Assembly: GCF_024519285.1 (NCBI RefSeq)
Contig: NZ_JAMZCY010000005.1
Coordinates: forward strand, 248,001 to 312,000
Source: Cohnella sp. WQ 127256
Lineage (GTDB): Bacteria; Bacillota; Bacilli; Paenibacillales; Paenibacillaceae
Direction: 5' to 3'
Length of the DNA: 64,000 nt
The position numbers and the translations under genes were made by a program. The notes under the pieces were generated by a model, which worked only from the letters and a program-made list of their open reading frames with translations, did not search any database and had not been told where the DNA came from. The number at the start of each line of letters is the position of its first letter. Positions within the stretch are counted from its first letter, which is position 1. This document shows, piece after piece, positions 43,402 to 52,776 of the stretch.

Positions 43402-44961
43402 ATGAGGTACAAAGTATTAATCGTTGACGATGAGCCTATGATACGGCTTGGTATATCCTCCTGCATCCGTTGGGAGGAAGAGGGGCTTGAGCTAGTTGGG
43501 GAAGCATCTAATGGGGAAGCTGCCATGTTGATGGTGAAGCAGCAAGAGATTCATATTCTCATTACTGATATCAAAATGCCATTGATGGATGGATTAGAAT
43601 TAACACGACAAGTGAGTCAGCGATACCCAGATATTAAAGTCATTCTGATTAGTAGCTACAGTGACTTTGAATTTGCAAGAGAAGCGGTGAAGCTTGGAGT
43701 CGTCGTTGATTATTTACTAAAGCCGACGATGGAGCCGGAGCAGCTGCAGCGTATTCTTAAAGAGTGTCAGAGGCGTCTCGATCAATCGCTTGTTCGTGAG
43801 AATGAAGCTCTTATGTACCAGCAAGAAATAGAGAAGACGAAACAGATCGACTTGGAGATCAGTCTTAGAAAGCTTATGAATGGCGACAAGGTTGTAATGC
43901 CATGGGTTCCTGATTGGCTCAAGCAGCCTCTTGTTGTGGCCATATGGAAACGCGATAACTCATCTATTCAGATCGACTCGGCAAGAGAGAGTCTAAAGCA
44001 GTGGTGTTCGATAGCGATTAACTTTAACACGCAGGATGACGAATTTGTTCTTATAGTCGCAGATAACAAGGGAAGCGGATCAACGGCTATGGTAACCTAT
44101 CAACGTCGATTGTTGTTAGAAGGAGCATCATTCACGGTTGGTTTAAGTCCACCATTTCATCAAATCCAGGAGCTTACGAACGCATATCAATGGGCGATCC
44201 TAGCGTTGGAAAAATCATTTTTCGATGGCAAAGGGAACTGTTATATTGGGAAAATTCCGGTGAAGGAAATTAAAACTTCAGGATTACACGACCTTATTGA
44301 ACAGCAGAGCTGGATGGATCTACGTGAGCGATTCTCTCAATGCTTAGCAGTTGCTAACCATGGGGAGAGCAGAGAGGCCTTGGAGAAAATCATTTCAATA
44401 TGGGGTACCAGAACGGTGTCCAAGCAGGAGATTATGTTACAGGCAGAGGGCATATTAATGATGATGTGGTCTTGGAATTTCAAACAAAATAAAGAAGAAA
44501 TGATTAGTGTCATGCTTGATAAACTTCAGGAAGTCAGGCGAATATCGACATTAATGGAGTTAGGCAGGTTTATTGTGAAAGAATTCGGATACCTTGAGGA
44601 AGCCAATAAACTGCCTATTGTCGTTTCAGATTCGGGGAGTACACATGCGATTCAATTGGCCATCTCGTATATTCAGCAACATTATAGGGTAGAAATCTCT
44701 CTTCAGGACGTGGCAGATCACGTTCACATGAGCAAAAATTATTTCAGCGAACAGTTTAAGCGACTCACCGGGTTAAATTTTATCGATTTCGTTATTCAGC
44801 TTCGCATTCATTACGCGAAACAATTATTGAAGACCACGAGCTTACGGGTATACGATATTGGGGCACAAGCCGGATTTAACAGCTCGAAGCATTTCTTAAA
44901 GCAGTTTAAACGGGAAGTTGGCTGTACACCAGCGGATTATCGCCAAGAAAAAAGGGATTGA
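43402..44961 (+). CDS. YesN-type response regulator, AraC output
   Basis: 519 residues. Receiver domain with the phospho-acceptor D56 in LITDIKMPLMDG, and a C-terminal AraC double helix-turn-helix (VADHVHMSKNYFSEQFKRLTG, GAQAGFNSSKHFLKQFKRE). The long middle part is typical of Paenibacillus YesN proteins that control carbohydrate loci. The likely partner is the YesM-type kinase at 50962, though the two lie 6 kb apart. It probably activates the alpha-1,6-glucan genes (inference). Read-through from ytoI is possible. Confidence 0.9.
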   Translation: MRYKVLIVDDEPMIRLGISSCIRWEEEGLELVGEASNGEAAMLMVKQQEIHILITDIKMPLMDGLELTRQVSQRYPDIKVILISSYSDFEFAREAVKLGVVVDYLLKPTMEPEQLQRILKECQRRLDQSLVRENEALMYQQEIEKTKQIDLEISLRKLMNGDKVVMPWVPDWLKQPLVVAIWKRDNSSIQIDSARESLKQWCSIAINFNTQDDEFVLIVADNKGSGSTAMVTYQRRLLLEGASFTVGLSPPFHQIQELTNAYQWAILALEKSFFDGKGNCYIGKIPVKEIKTSGLHDLIEQQSWMDLRERFSQCLAVANHGESREALEKIISIWGTRTVSKQEIMLQAEGILMMMWSWNFKQNKEEMISVMLDKLQEVRRISTLMELGRFIVKEFGYLEEANKLPIVVSDSGSTHAIQLAISYIQQHYRVEISLQDVADHVHMSKNYFSEQFKRLTGLNFIDFVIQLRIHYAKQLLKTTSLRVYDIGAQAGFNSSKHFLKQFKREVGCTPADYRQEKRD

Positions 44962-44996
44962 ACAGAGCGCATGCTCCTGAACAATCCCTTTTTCTT
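44946..44996. terminator. Bidirectional terminator between convergent genes
   Basis: AAAAAGGGATTG pairs with CAATCCCTTTTT. The left arm overlaps the last codons and stop of the response regulator gene; T runs occur on both strands. Confidence 0.85.
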
Positions 44997-45006
44997 GATT
45001 CGACTT

Positions 45007-47769
45007 CTATTCTACGTTGCCATAATACCAGGCGTCACCGGAAGTCATCACCCGATAATTCACTTTAATGGAGTCGTCTTCCGTCCAAGCGAGCGTGGTA
45101 GGATTCTGACGAGTAAGGGCGATTTCTAAGTTCGCCCAGTCTCCAGTTGCGATGCTGCTGCTTGCCAAAGCACTTAATGGAATGACCATCTCCATATCAC
45201 CTGTAGCCGTATCCCATTGGGGAATGGTGACTCCGGTAATATTGTTCGTCCATGTCCAAGTGCCACTCTGGACATCAAATCTTGATAGATTCGTGCCATC
45301 GCTCCAACGCCCAACTAAATATTGGAATGGACGGTCGAGCGTTGATCCATACATTGCAGTGGATTTTGTTGGCGATGCTCCGTTCTTGAAATCCTCAGCA
45401 TATACCATCATTCCGAATCGTGGTGCTGTATTGTAAGCAGGGAGACTGCCACCGCGATTTTTGATTCGGATATATAAGTTGGTGGCGTCGTTGCTCAAGT
45501 ACACCTTATCAATATCCGTCTCAGCGGAAGATGACACGCTGTCATTCAACTGGTCGTGGTAGTAAGGAACATTGCTCCATTGGGTTAAGTCGCTAGAAAC
45601 CGTTGTTGTGACGTTGATCGTCTTGTAAACACCGGCATTGAATAAGGGAGGTATGATGCGAACATCGGCCTTCCCTTCGTACTGTAAAGCCCCAAGGATG
45701 AGCCAAGCCGCTGTCACAGGTTCAACCATGGTGCTCGGAAGTGGCTTTAAGCTGATTCGCGACACGGATTCTCCTTGTGCCATATAACCTACCGCTGTAC
45801 GAGAGACAATCCATTGGAGGTAATTGAGCGCCGACGCGTTTTCTCCTCGGTACAGATGATGCAATGCTGCATAAGTGCTCATCTGCGGCCAAGTGGGCTC
45901 ATCGCTTAACGCTTCATTTCCAGCCGGACTGAAGGGTGCAGTGTAGTAAAACGTATCTCCGTTATAACGGGCGATTCCATAGCTGTCATGCTCCAACTCT
46001 GTTTTAATTTTGGCAATATGACTGCTTGCACGGGAAGATTTGGAATCGATAACCCCGTAGAGCATAAGAGCGGCCGATGAGCCATCGACTAGCGTTCTTG
46101 CAGCTCCTGTAGTGGTCACGGCACGATTGTAGTAATTATTAGTTGCGTTCCATAATCCTTTAGGATTCCAAGAGTCATCTCTTTGAATGCTGGACCTTAT
46201 TTTGCTGGCCGCACCATTGTAGTCATCTGCAAGACTATTTAACCCTTTTGCCCGAGCCATATGCTGCGCCGCATCCAAGCCTGCAACATATAACGCTTGT
46301 GTGAACGCATTATATTCGATGTCCTCCTCCCAGATGCTGGCATCCTCCTCACCGAATTCATAGGGATCGGAGCCTAGATTAGACCAAACGAAGTCAGCGG
46401 ACTTTTTATACTTCGCCCATATATTGTTTAAGAAGGTTGTGCTTCCTGTCTTCTTGTAGTGCAAATAGGCGCCGATCAGGAATATGCCAATGGAATCATG
46501 CTCCGGCTCCACGAAAGAAACATAGTTATTGGTCCACAAATCGAAGGTTGTTTTGAAGCTGCCGTCCGATTGCTGACGGTCCTGCAGCCAATACCAATAT
46601 TTCTCCCCTTCATCGACGAACCCCGCTTGGTCGAGAATCATGGCGGTTACTGCAGAATCGCGTGCCCATACTTTATAGCCGTAGGCGATCGGGTTCGTTG
46701 TTGCAGGCATAGCGCCAGAAGTAGGCTGAATGGAATTCTTAATCGTGATTAACCCACGTTTGTAAGTCGCATCGATCCCGTCGTCAGCGAAGTTTACGGT
46801 TTGCTTACCGGTTCCGGTCAGCCAATTGCTATATGCAGTTGCCGTCTCAGTGAACCAATAAGCTGCCGTTTGCGCGCGAGCCGTATCGATGGCACTTTGG
46901 GCGTTCAATAGCGTGTCGCGAACGGTTGCGACGAAGGAGCGCGTTACAGAACTATTGGCGGGTATGATGAATTTGTCCTGGAAAGCGACGCTCAAATCGA
47001 CAGCGGTCTTACTACCATTACTTTTGACCGTACCATTGTTATCGAACGTGTACCATGAAGCTACGTCTGTTTCTGTGAGTACGGACTCCGTATCGTCAGC
47101 GACCTGATAGCCATCCATTGCTTGGAGGGCCCCAAGAGCGATATGGTATTGTCCAGAATTACTCATGTTGACGAACAGCGTGTTCCGTCCGGAATCATAC
47201 GAGCCGGTAATCGTCTGATTGGTACCGCCTTTGGTTTTGTTGTTGACGTGAATTTGTTCAAGCAGGTTGTATTCGATAGGGGAGCCAGAAGGATTCGTAA
47301 ACGTGAATGTGGCAATCGTGAAATTCTGATTCGGAACCATGGCGAAGTCTTTGGTTACGGTGACAGGCATGCTCGTACCGCTATAATCCAAATACTTAGT
47401 CCGCAATATCCCGTCATCGTCGTAATAAGCTTCCGAGTTAAAATGATGGGGTTGATTGTATTTCGTTGAACTGGTCTCATTTCGGAAAAAGCTAGAGTAA
47501 TCAACGATCTGGTTCGTTGCATAATCGTTGCTGATTCGCATTTCTCCGATACGAGGGCCATAGGTGCCCGTATCGTTCTGAGACAGCTTGCTTGCCATCC
47601 AAATATTAACGGCGTTCATCCAGTTGTTCATATATAGACTCGTTACCGACTGACTTGTAGGCGAGGTAGCAGTGGCGGACGCGGGCACTGCACCGACAAT
47701 GAGGCCAAACAGCAGGATAAAGGTGATGAATAACGAGACTCGGGCTTGCGTTTTAGAATGAATACTCAT
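45007..47769 (-). CDS. Secreted GH15 glucodextranase/glucoamylase-like enzyme
   Basis: 920 residues with GAGGAGG eight bases before the ATG. Signal peptide ends at VPASA (about residue 32). An N-terminal beta-sandwich (about 35-310) precedes the alpha/alpha-barrel (about 320-680), with YKVWARDSAVTAMIL, general acid region EEDASIWEED and base region MVEPVTAAWLILGAL. The last 230 residues form a glucodextranase-type or CBM9-like domain (KVYLSNDATNLYIRIKNRGG). GH15 enzymes of this layout release glucose from alpha-1,6 or alpha-1,4 glucans. It is the second gene of an operon with the GH66 enzyme 27 bases upstream. Confidence 0.85.
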   Translation of the reverse strand: MSIHSKTQARVSLFITFILLFGLIVGAVPASATATSPTSQSVTSLYMNNWMNAVNIWMASKLSQNDTGTYGPRIGEMRISNDYATNQIVDYSSFFRNETSSTKYNQPHHFNSEAYYDDDGILRTKYLDYSGTSMPVTVTKDFAMVPNQNFTIATFTFTNPSGSPIEYNLLEQIHVNNKTKGGTNQTITGSYDSGRNTLFVNMSNSGQYHIALGALQAMDGYQVADDTESVLTETDVASWYTFDNNGTVKSNGSKTAVDLSVAFQDKFIIPANSSVTRSFVATVRDTLLNAQSAIDTARAQTAAYWFTETATAYSNWLTGTGKQTVNFADDGIDATYKRGLITIKNSIQPTSGAMPATTNPIAYGYKVWARDSAVTAMILDQAGFVDEGEKYWYWLQDRQQSDGSFKTTFDLWTNNYVSFVEPEHDSIGIFLIGAYLHYKKTGSTTFLNNIWAKYKKSADFVWSNLGSDPYEFGEEDASIWEEDIEYNAFTQALYVAGLDAAQHMARAKGLNSLADDYNGAASKIRSSIQRDDSWNPKGLWNATNNYYNRAVTTTGAARTLVDGSSAALMLYGVIDSKSSRASSHIAKIKTELEHDSYGIARYNGDTFYYTAPFSPAGNEALSDEPTWPQMSTYAALHHLYRGENASALNYLQWIVSRTAVGYMAQGESVSRISLKPLPSTMVEPVTAAWLILGALQYEGKADVRIIPPLFNAGVYKTINVTTTVSSDLTQWSNVPYYHDQLNDSVSSSAETDIDKVYLSNDATNLYIRIKNRGGSLPAYNTAPRFGMMVYAEDFKNGASPTKSTAMYGSTLDRPFQYLVGRWSDGTNLSRFDVQSGTWTWTNNITGVTIPQWDTATGDMEMVIPLSALASSSIATGDWANLEIALTRQNPTTLAWTEDDSIKVNYRVMTSGDAWYYGNVE

Positions 47770-47792
47770 TATAAAAACCTCCTCGGATTGGG

Positions 47793-50696
47793 TTAACTTA
47801 TAGTTATCTCAAAATCAGTGCCTTCCCAGCGATCAGTACCGGTTTCCATTATGCCATTGTTGTTGTCGTCCCATAGGAAGGTGAAATCAACGGTTCCTGA
47901 TGTAAACGGACCAACGGAAATTTCATAATCTAGATTAGCGTTGCTAGAGCCGTTATGAACGAGCATGGTATCGGACAAGCTAGTCCAGCCGTTCACTCCC
48001 CAGTGAACCCAACCCTGCTGTCCTGCCCGGAATACGATCCGGTAGCCCGCAGGGACGGAAGTGATCTGGCGATCGAATTGCCAGATGTACGCCTTGTCCA
48101 AATCCAGATGGTCCAGATTTATAGCTCCTGTATTGCTCGCATTTTGCCAAAGGACGACACTATGGGAGCCTTGCTTCAGATTGACAGTCAACTCAGCATA
48201 AGCCCAGGTTGCCCATCCTCCAGTGGCCTTAAATTGTACAGTTGCCGCAAATTTTCCATCGACATAGACGTCTCGGGTAGCGTTGCTGCCGCCATTTGCA
48301 TAACGGAAACGCAACACTTGATCGTCGTTGCTAGTCGTCTTGACGATGAAAGAAACGCCGTCGTTTGTGCTAGAGAACTGATCAACAAATCCAGTTCCAG
48401 TATAGCCGGCATGATCGTTGTTAGTGGATACGTTTGATTTGATAGCCGTTTCTGCTTCATAGATGTCGTTGGTGGGAAGGGTGGACGTCTTCTTCATATA
48501 GATCATATCCCAGTATTTCAAATCCGGAATCGTGAAGGAAACATATTTCCCTTTACTGTCCGTGCCAGATGTGAAGGTAAGCTCCTGTGTGCTGCCGTGA
48601 TTTAGATCGGGAGAAGCAACATAAACATTGGAGATAGACTCTTCGTTCGCGATATAAACCTTAGTCGCCAGATTGGTCTTGAAGGTTGGCTGAGAGGCAC
48701 TGTTACGCCATTGGTTATCATTGTTTAGCAAGTTAATTAAATGGACGATATTGTAGTCGGGTGTCCGTTTCTGAATTTGCCATACGCTATTTCCGGTTCC
48801 ATCCCCACTTGTCGTGACACCGGTTATGTCGAGGAATTGACTTCCGGCATCGTTAGAGATGACATTGGAATCAAAGAGTAGATTCTCGTAAGCCGTAATA
48901 AAGTTGTAGTGATCCTTCATCGCGGTTTTGAGTGAGCTACGCAAGCTCTTGCTGCGGTTAGGATAGTATTCGTGAGCAAGCATCTGACTATCTTCACCAA
49001 GCTCAAGATGTGTTGCTCCGCTTGCCGCCATCATCGCGTCTGCGATTCGAATCGAGTGATCGTCAAACGTACCAAGCGTTAAGCTATCTAGGTTGATACT
49101 CCCTGTATTTCCACTATCGTAGCTGAGCTTCACCGAATGGGTACCTTGGGTTAGATAGACTTGGTGCCAAATATCATGCGACCAGGTGTCCCAATTAGCT
49201 AAAGTGGGAAAGTTCAGTTCTGTGTTTAAGACGCTATCTACATAGAGATTTCGTTTGGCGGCGCTACCCGTCGCGTTGGAATATCGGAAGGCGAGGGAAT
49301 AGTAACCATCCTCCGGGGCGTTGATACTGAAGGTAACCGCGTCGCCCGAAGCCGTGAACTGATCGACGAAGCCAGAACCGGTATAACCAGTATGGTTCGT
49401 GTTCGTAGACACGCTCGTTAAGGTGCCACCTTCCGCCTCGTAACGGGGCCCAATATTTTCCCCATAATTCATGTAGGCTGCAAGCACTACTGCTTTGCCA
49501 CCGCTATTAGTGCGAAGGCTATCAATGTAATCCTTTAATTGCATATAACTATTCGACAAATACCAGAGCTCGCTGTAAACAAAATCTACATCAGCATTTG
49601 TACTAACATCATTGACTCCCCAGCCGTTAACGGTTCCATCTACGATGTTGTAGGTCAAGTAATCGCGGTTCGCGTTGTTAGCTGTTAAGGTGCTCTTAGC
49701 AGAATCGATGAATGGCGTGAAGCGACTATCCAGACTGATTGCATTACCGTTGTAATCGTAAACATTATTGCGTTGGCCCATCTGATCCACATGAATACCG
49801 TCAAATGAGGCAGTATTGATTGCATCCATATATTCGTTGAAAATATAGCTTTGCCAGTTGGCATTCTGAGGATCAAATAAATAAAGATACGTGCTACCGT
49901 TGCCGAAATCGACATCATATTGGTTGCTATGAAGGTTATCCTCATAGATTCCCCAGTTGGGGTTTATGCCGTAAGTTGAATAGTTCTCTCTTGAAGCATA
50001 GATCATGGCATAAGCCATCGCTTTAGCGTTCTGATTATGAACAGCGGAAATCTGATTCTGAATCGTTGACCAGGAGATTTGTCTGTTAAACAAATCCTGC
50101 CATGAGGCATCCACTGTTCCACCCGTACGCTTAAACAGCTTGTCGTGTCTCCACATCCAGTCATAAAATTGCCAGGAATTAATATGGTAATCTTGGGCGA
50201 GTTCATTGACCTTAGCCGTGCTTGCCCCTGAGGATTCAGAGGAGGTCATCTCGCTAATAAATCCATATCTCGGATATTTGGTGAAATCGCTAGATACATC
50301 GATCGCAGTGGCACCCGATCCAGCGGCTCCAGCGTCGACTCGGACGAAATATCCGCGGAAATCGGTAGAAGGAGCCGTCCAAGTAAAGTTCACGTTGCTA
50401 GATTGGCCATTAATCAGTGTGATAGATTGCGAGGCTGTATGGACCTGGGTTTCAAGAGAGAAGATGGTTAGAACCACATTGCCACTCCAAGAGGATCCCG
50501 TTACATTGTTCATCGCTGCTGTAATGGTTACCGTATTGCCGGTGTTATAGATGGATTTGTCCGTATAAACTCGTGCTACGATTCCGCTTGAAGCCGCATG
50601 AACATGACTGATTAACCCATTAATCGGTAATATACTAATCATCATTACGGATAAAAACAGCAAGCTAGTACGATAGAGTATTCGGTTGTTTGTCAT
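47793..50696 (-). CDS. Secreted GH66 cycloisomaltooligosaccharide glucanotransferase-like enzyme
   Basis: 967 residues from the ATG at 50696 (GGAAGGT upstream; an ATG three bases earlier is also possible). A signal peptide ends near HVHAA (about 34). An Ig-like domain precedes the GH66 barrel: PRYGFISEM, WQFYDWMWRHDKLF, nucleophile Asp in FDGIHVDQMG and acid/base Glu in FVYSELWYLS. A CBM35 is inserted in the barrel (YEAEGGTLTS to LDSLTLG), and a second CBM35 follows the barrel. Inserted CBM35 is the hallmark of CITases, which turn dextran into cyclic isomaltooligosaccharides. The last 100 residues (GWVHWGVNGWTS) resemble a CBM25/26 starch-binding fold. Confidence 0.85.
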   Translation of the reverse strand: MTNNRILYRTSLLFLSVMMISILPINGLISHVHAASSGIVARVYTDKSIYNTGNTVTITAAMNNVTGSSWSGNVVLTIFSLETQVHTASQSITLINGQSSNVNFTWTAPSTDFRGYFVRVDAGAAGSGATAIDVSSDFTKYPRYGFISEMTSSESSGASTAKVNELAQDYHINSWQFYDWMWRHDKLFKRTGGTVDASWQDLFNRQISWSTIQNQISAVHNQNAKAMAYAMIYASRENYSTYGINPNWGIYEDNLHSNQYDVDFGNGSTYLYLFDPQNANWQSYIFNEYMDAINTASFDGIHVDQMGQRNNVYDYNGNAISLDSRFTPFIDSAKSTLTANNANRDYLTYNIVDGTVNGWGVNDVSTNADVDFVYSELWYLSNSYMQLKDYIDSLRTNSGGKAVVLAAYMNYGENIGPRYEAEGGTLTSVSTNTNHTGYTGSGFVDQFTASGDAVTFSINAPEDGYYSLAFRYSNATGSAAKRNLYVDSVLNTELNFPTLANWDTWSHDIWHQVYLTQGTHSVKLSYDSGNTGSINLDSLTLGTFDDHSIRIADAMMAASGATHLELGEDSQMLAHEYYPNRSKSLRSSLKTAMKDHYNFITAYENLLFDSNVISNDAGSQFLDITGVTTSGDGTGNSVWQIQKRTPDYNIVHLINLLNNDNQWRNSASQPTFKTNLATKVYIANEESISNVYVASPDLNHGSTQELTFTSGTDSKGKYVSFTIPDLKYWDMIYMKKTSTLPTNDIYEAETAIKSNVSTNNDHAGYTGTGFVDQFSSTNDGVSFIVKTTSNDDQVLRFRYANGGSNATRDVYVDGKFAATVQFKATGGWATWAYAELTVNLKQGSHSVVLWQNASNTGAINLDHLDLDKAYIWQFDRQITSVPAGYRIVFRAGQQGWVHWGVNGWTSLSDTMLVHNGSSNANLDYEISVGPFTSGTVDFTFLWDDNNNGIMETGTDRWEGTDFEITIS

Positions 50697-50786
50697 CATT
50701 ACACCTTCCTTTTCGGATTTTAACTGCAGTCGAAGATATGACCCAGTGCGGCGTGAGATCCTATCGCCTTCTCTCTCAATTATTAA

Positions 50787-50800
50787 TGTAAGCACTTTCA
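50787..50800 (-). promoter_or_regulatory. Candidate cre (CcpA) site
   Basis: On the minus strand TGAAAGTGCTTACA matches the cre consensus TGWAANCGNTNWCA at all but one position (C to T). It lies about 90 bases upstream of the GH66 gene, and between it and the divergent sensor-kinase gene, so it could exert glucose repression. Confidence 0.5.
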
Positions 50801-50898
50801 TTCTACTGCGATTAATCATTTACGTAGATGTCTTTTATTCAGATTTGGTGCAACATTTTCCTTTTATTTGCAACCTATGAAAATGTTTGCTAGGACTG

Positions 50899-50907
50899 TG
50901 TTATACT
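50899..50907 (+). promoter_or_regulatory. Extended -10 promoter of sensor kinase gene
   Basis: TGTTATACT contains TGn directly before TATACT, an extended -10 element that needs no good -35. It ends 54 bases before the ATG. Confidence 0.5.
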
Positions 50908-50961
50908 AAATCCAATTCTACGATATTGCATATTATTTGGATTGTGCGGTGAGCGAATAAC

Positions 50962-52776
50962 ATGAGGAATATCCGAACGTTATTTTTCCGTCATTTGTCC
51001 GTGAAATTAATTATGACGATATTACTGTTGCTCGTTTTTTCCATATCATTAACAAGCTCGTTCTACTACTGGTCTTCATCCGCGATTATTGCCAAAAACG
51101 TACGAATATCTACGAAACAATCGGCCAAACAATCAGCCGATTATTTGTCATTGATTCTGAGGGTAGGCAACGATATCGGACAGCAAATTTTCCTGGATGC
51201 GAAAATACAGGAAGCGATCCAAGCAGAGTTAAGGGGTAATCTAGGTGTTAAGCAGAAGTTCGCGATGAACGAAACGGTGAATCAAATTCTGAACAACATT
51301 ATGTATACGAGCTCATTCATACGTAGCATCTATCTATTGAAGGAAGAGGGAAGTAGCTGGGGGAGTGGATTACTGAATTTCTCCAAAGTTAAACGATATA
51401 CATTAAATGAACATAAGTGGTATATGGACGTTGTAAATGATCGAGTAGGAAATTACTGGCAAGCCTTGCATTACGACCCCTTCAGTGGGGGCGGGGAAAA
51501 TACGGAGCTCGTGCTTACTCTAGTCAAGCCTCTGCGAAATCTTGAGACACGGGAAACGTTAGGTGTAATTATGATTAATATGAACGGGAATCTATTGCTA
51601 GAGGCCATTCAAAGAATAAAGCTCGGGAAAACCGGGACATTTTTCGTCATCAATCCCGAAGGTAACATCATGATGGATTCCGAGTCGGACAATTGGGATC
51701 GGCCTATTGCTGATTCGATGCGTAATCGCTTATTATCTGCCTCGGGTTCCGAGGAGCAGGAATTTGAAACAGATATTGCGGGGGTACGAAGCTATGTCAT
51801 CGCAAGGAAAATAGACAATGAGTGGATAATCGTCGGTACCGTCCCCTTGCAAGAGGTCGTGAGTGATATCCAGCAAATTCAAAATAAAATATGGCTTTAC
51901 TCCACTTTGTTCCTCATCGTCGCAATTCTGATTGGTTGGCTCTTTTCCAGTCGCATCACCTCTCCCTTGAAGCATCTCATGAGACAGATGAGTCAGATCG
52001 AGAAAAGTAACTTCAAGGCTCGTACTCATGTCCGTTCACAGGATGAGATTGGGCAGCTGAGTCACCGTTTCAACAAGATGGCTGGGGAAATTGAAACGCT
52101 TATCGAACGAGTAAATATCGAAGAGTCACAGAAAAGAGAAGCAGAGATAAGAGCGCTTCGCCACCAGATCAACCCCCATTTTCTATATAACACGCTGTCT
52201 AGCATTCGCTGGATGGTGAAGTTCGGTAAGAGTGAGGAAGCCTACGAAGGTATTTCTTCTCTCGTCAAGCTAATGGAGGCGAGTATGGAGAAGAAAGGGG
52301 TCTTCAGCACAATTGGAGACGAATTATCTCTTCTTGATAAATACATCACCATCCAGCAGTTTCGTTACGGTTCCCACATTAGACTATTTGTGCATTGTGA
52401 CGAAGGCCTGCTTGAGATGAAAATTCCGCGAATGCTCATGCAGCCTATCGTGGAAAATGCAATCTTTCACGGCATTTCTCCAAAGGAAAATGGGGGTGAA
52501 ATTCATTTGCGTATCCAACTGAAGGAATATCCGCTGCATACATTGGAAATCTCGATTGAAGACGATGGATTAGGTATTCCACCGGATAAGATAAACAGCT
52601 TATTGCAATCCTCTCCGGATCCGAAGTCAGGGATGTTCGGTATTGGCTTAAACCACGTACATGAAATGATCCAGCTCTATTATGGTCTGCAAAGCGGGGT
52701 AACATTAGAGAGCGAATGGGGTGCAGGTACGAAAGTGAGGATGAAATTAGTGATGAAGGAGCCGATGCAACGATGA
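50962..52776 (+). CDS. YesM-type sensor histidine kinase
   Basis: 604 residues. Two membrane helices (about 15-37 and 310-332) flank an extracellular dCache-like sensor; HAMP follows (333-390). The His-containing box is RHQINPHFLYNTLSSIRWM and the ATPase has IVENAIFHG and GIGLNHVHEMI, the YesM/LytS-type HPK7 layout. It probably senses the sugar together with a binding lipoprotein and phosphorylates the YesN-like regulator. It is translationally coupled to the first solute-binding protein (ATGA overlap), which suggests that the lipoprotein and the sensor are made together. Confidence 0.9.
   Translation: MRNIRTLFFRHLSVKLIMTILLLLVFSISLTSSFYYWSSSAIIAKNVRISTKQSAKQSADYLSLILRVGNDIGQQIFLDAKIQEAIQAELRGNLGVKQKFAMNETVNQILNNIMYTSSFIRSIYLLKEEGSSWGSGLLNFSKVKRYTLNEHKWYMDVVNDRVGNYWQALHYDPFSGGGENTELVLTLVKPLRNLETRETLGVIMINMNGNLLLEAIQRIKLGKTGTFFVINPEGNIMMDSESDNWDRPIADSMRNRLLSASGSEEQEFETDIAGVRSYVIARKIDNEWIIVGTVPLQEVVSDIQQIQNKIWLYSTLFLIVAILIGWLFSSRITSPLKHLMRQMSQIEKSNFKARTHVRSQDEIGQLSHRFNKMAGEIETLIERVNIEESQKREAEIRALRHQINPHFLYNTLSSIRWMVKFGKSEEAYEGISSLVKLMEASMEKKGVFSTIGDELSLLDKYITIQQFRYGSHIRLFVHCDEGLLEMKIPRMLMQPIVENAIFHGISPKENGGEIHLRIQLKEYPLHTLEISIEDDGLGIPPDKINSLLQSSPDPKSGMFGIGLNHVHEMIQLYYGLQSGVTLESEWGAGTKVRMKLVMKEPMQR

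Noticed and set aside
50697-50819. 41-residue N-terminal extension of the GH66 gene
   Set aside because: It would precede the signal peptide with a charged stretch and overlaps the cre-like site; a good ribosome site precedes the ATG pair at 50699/50696.
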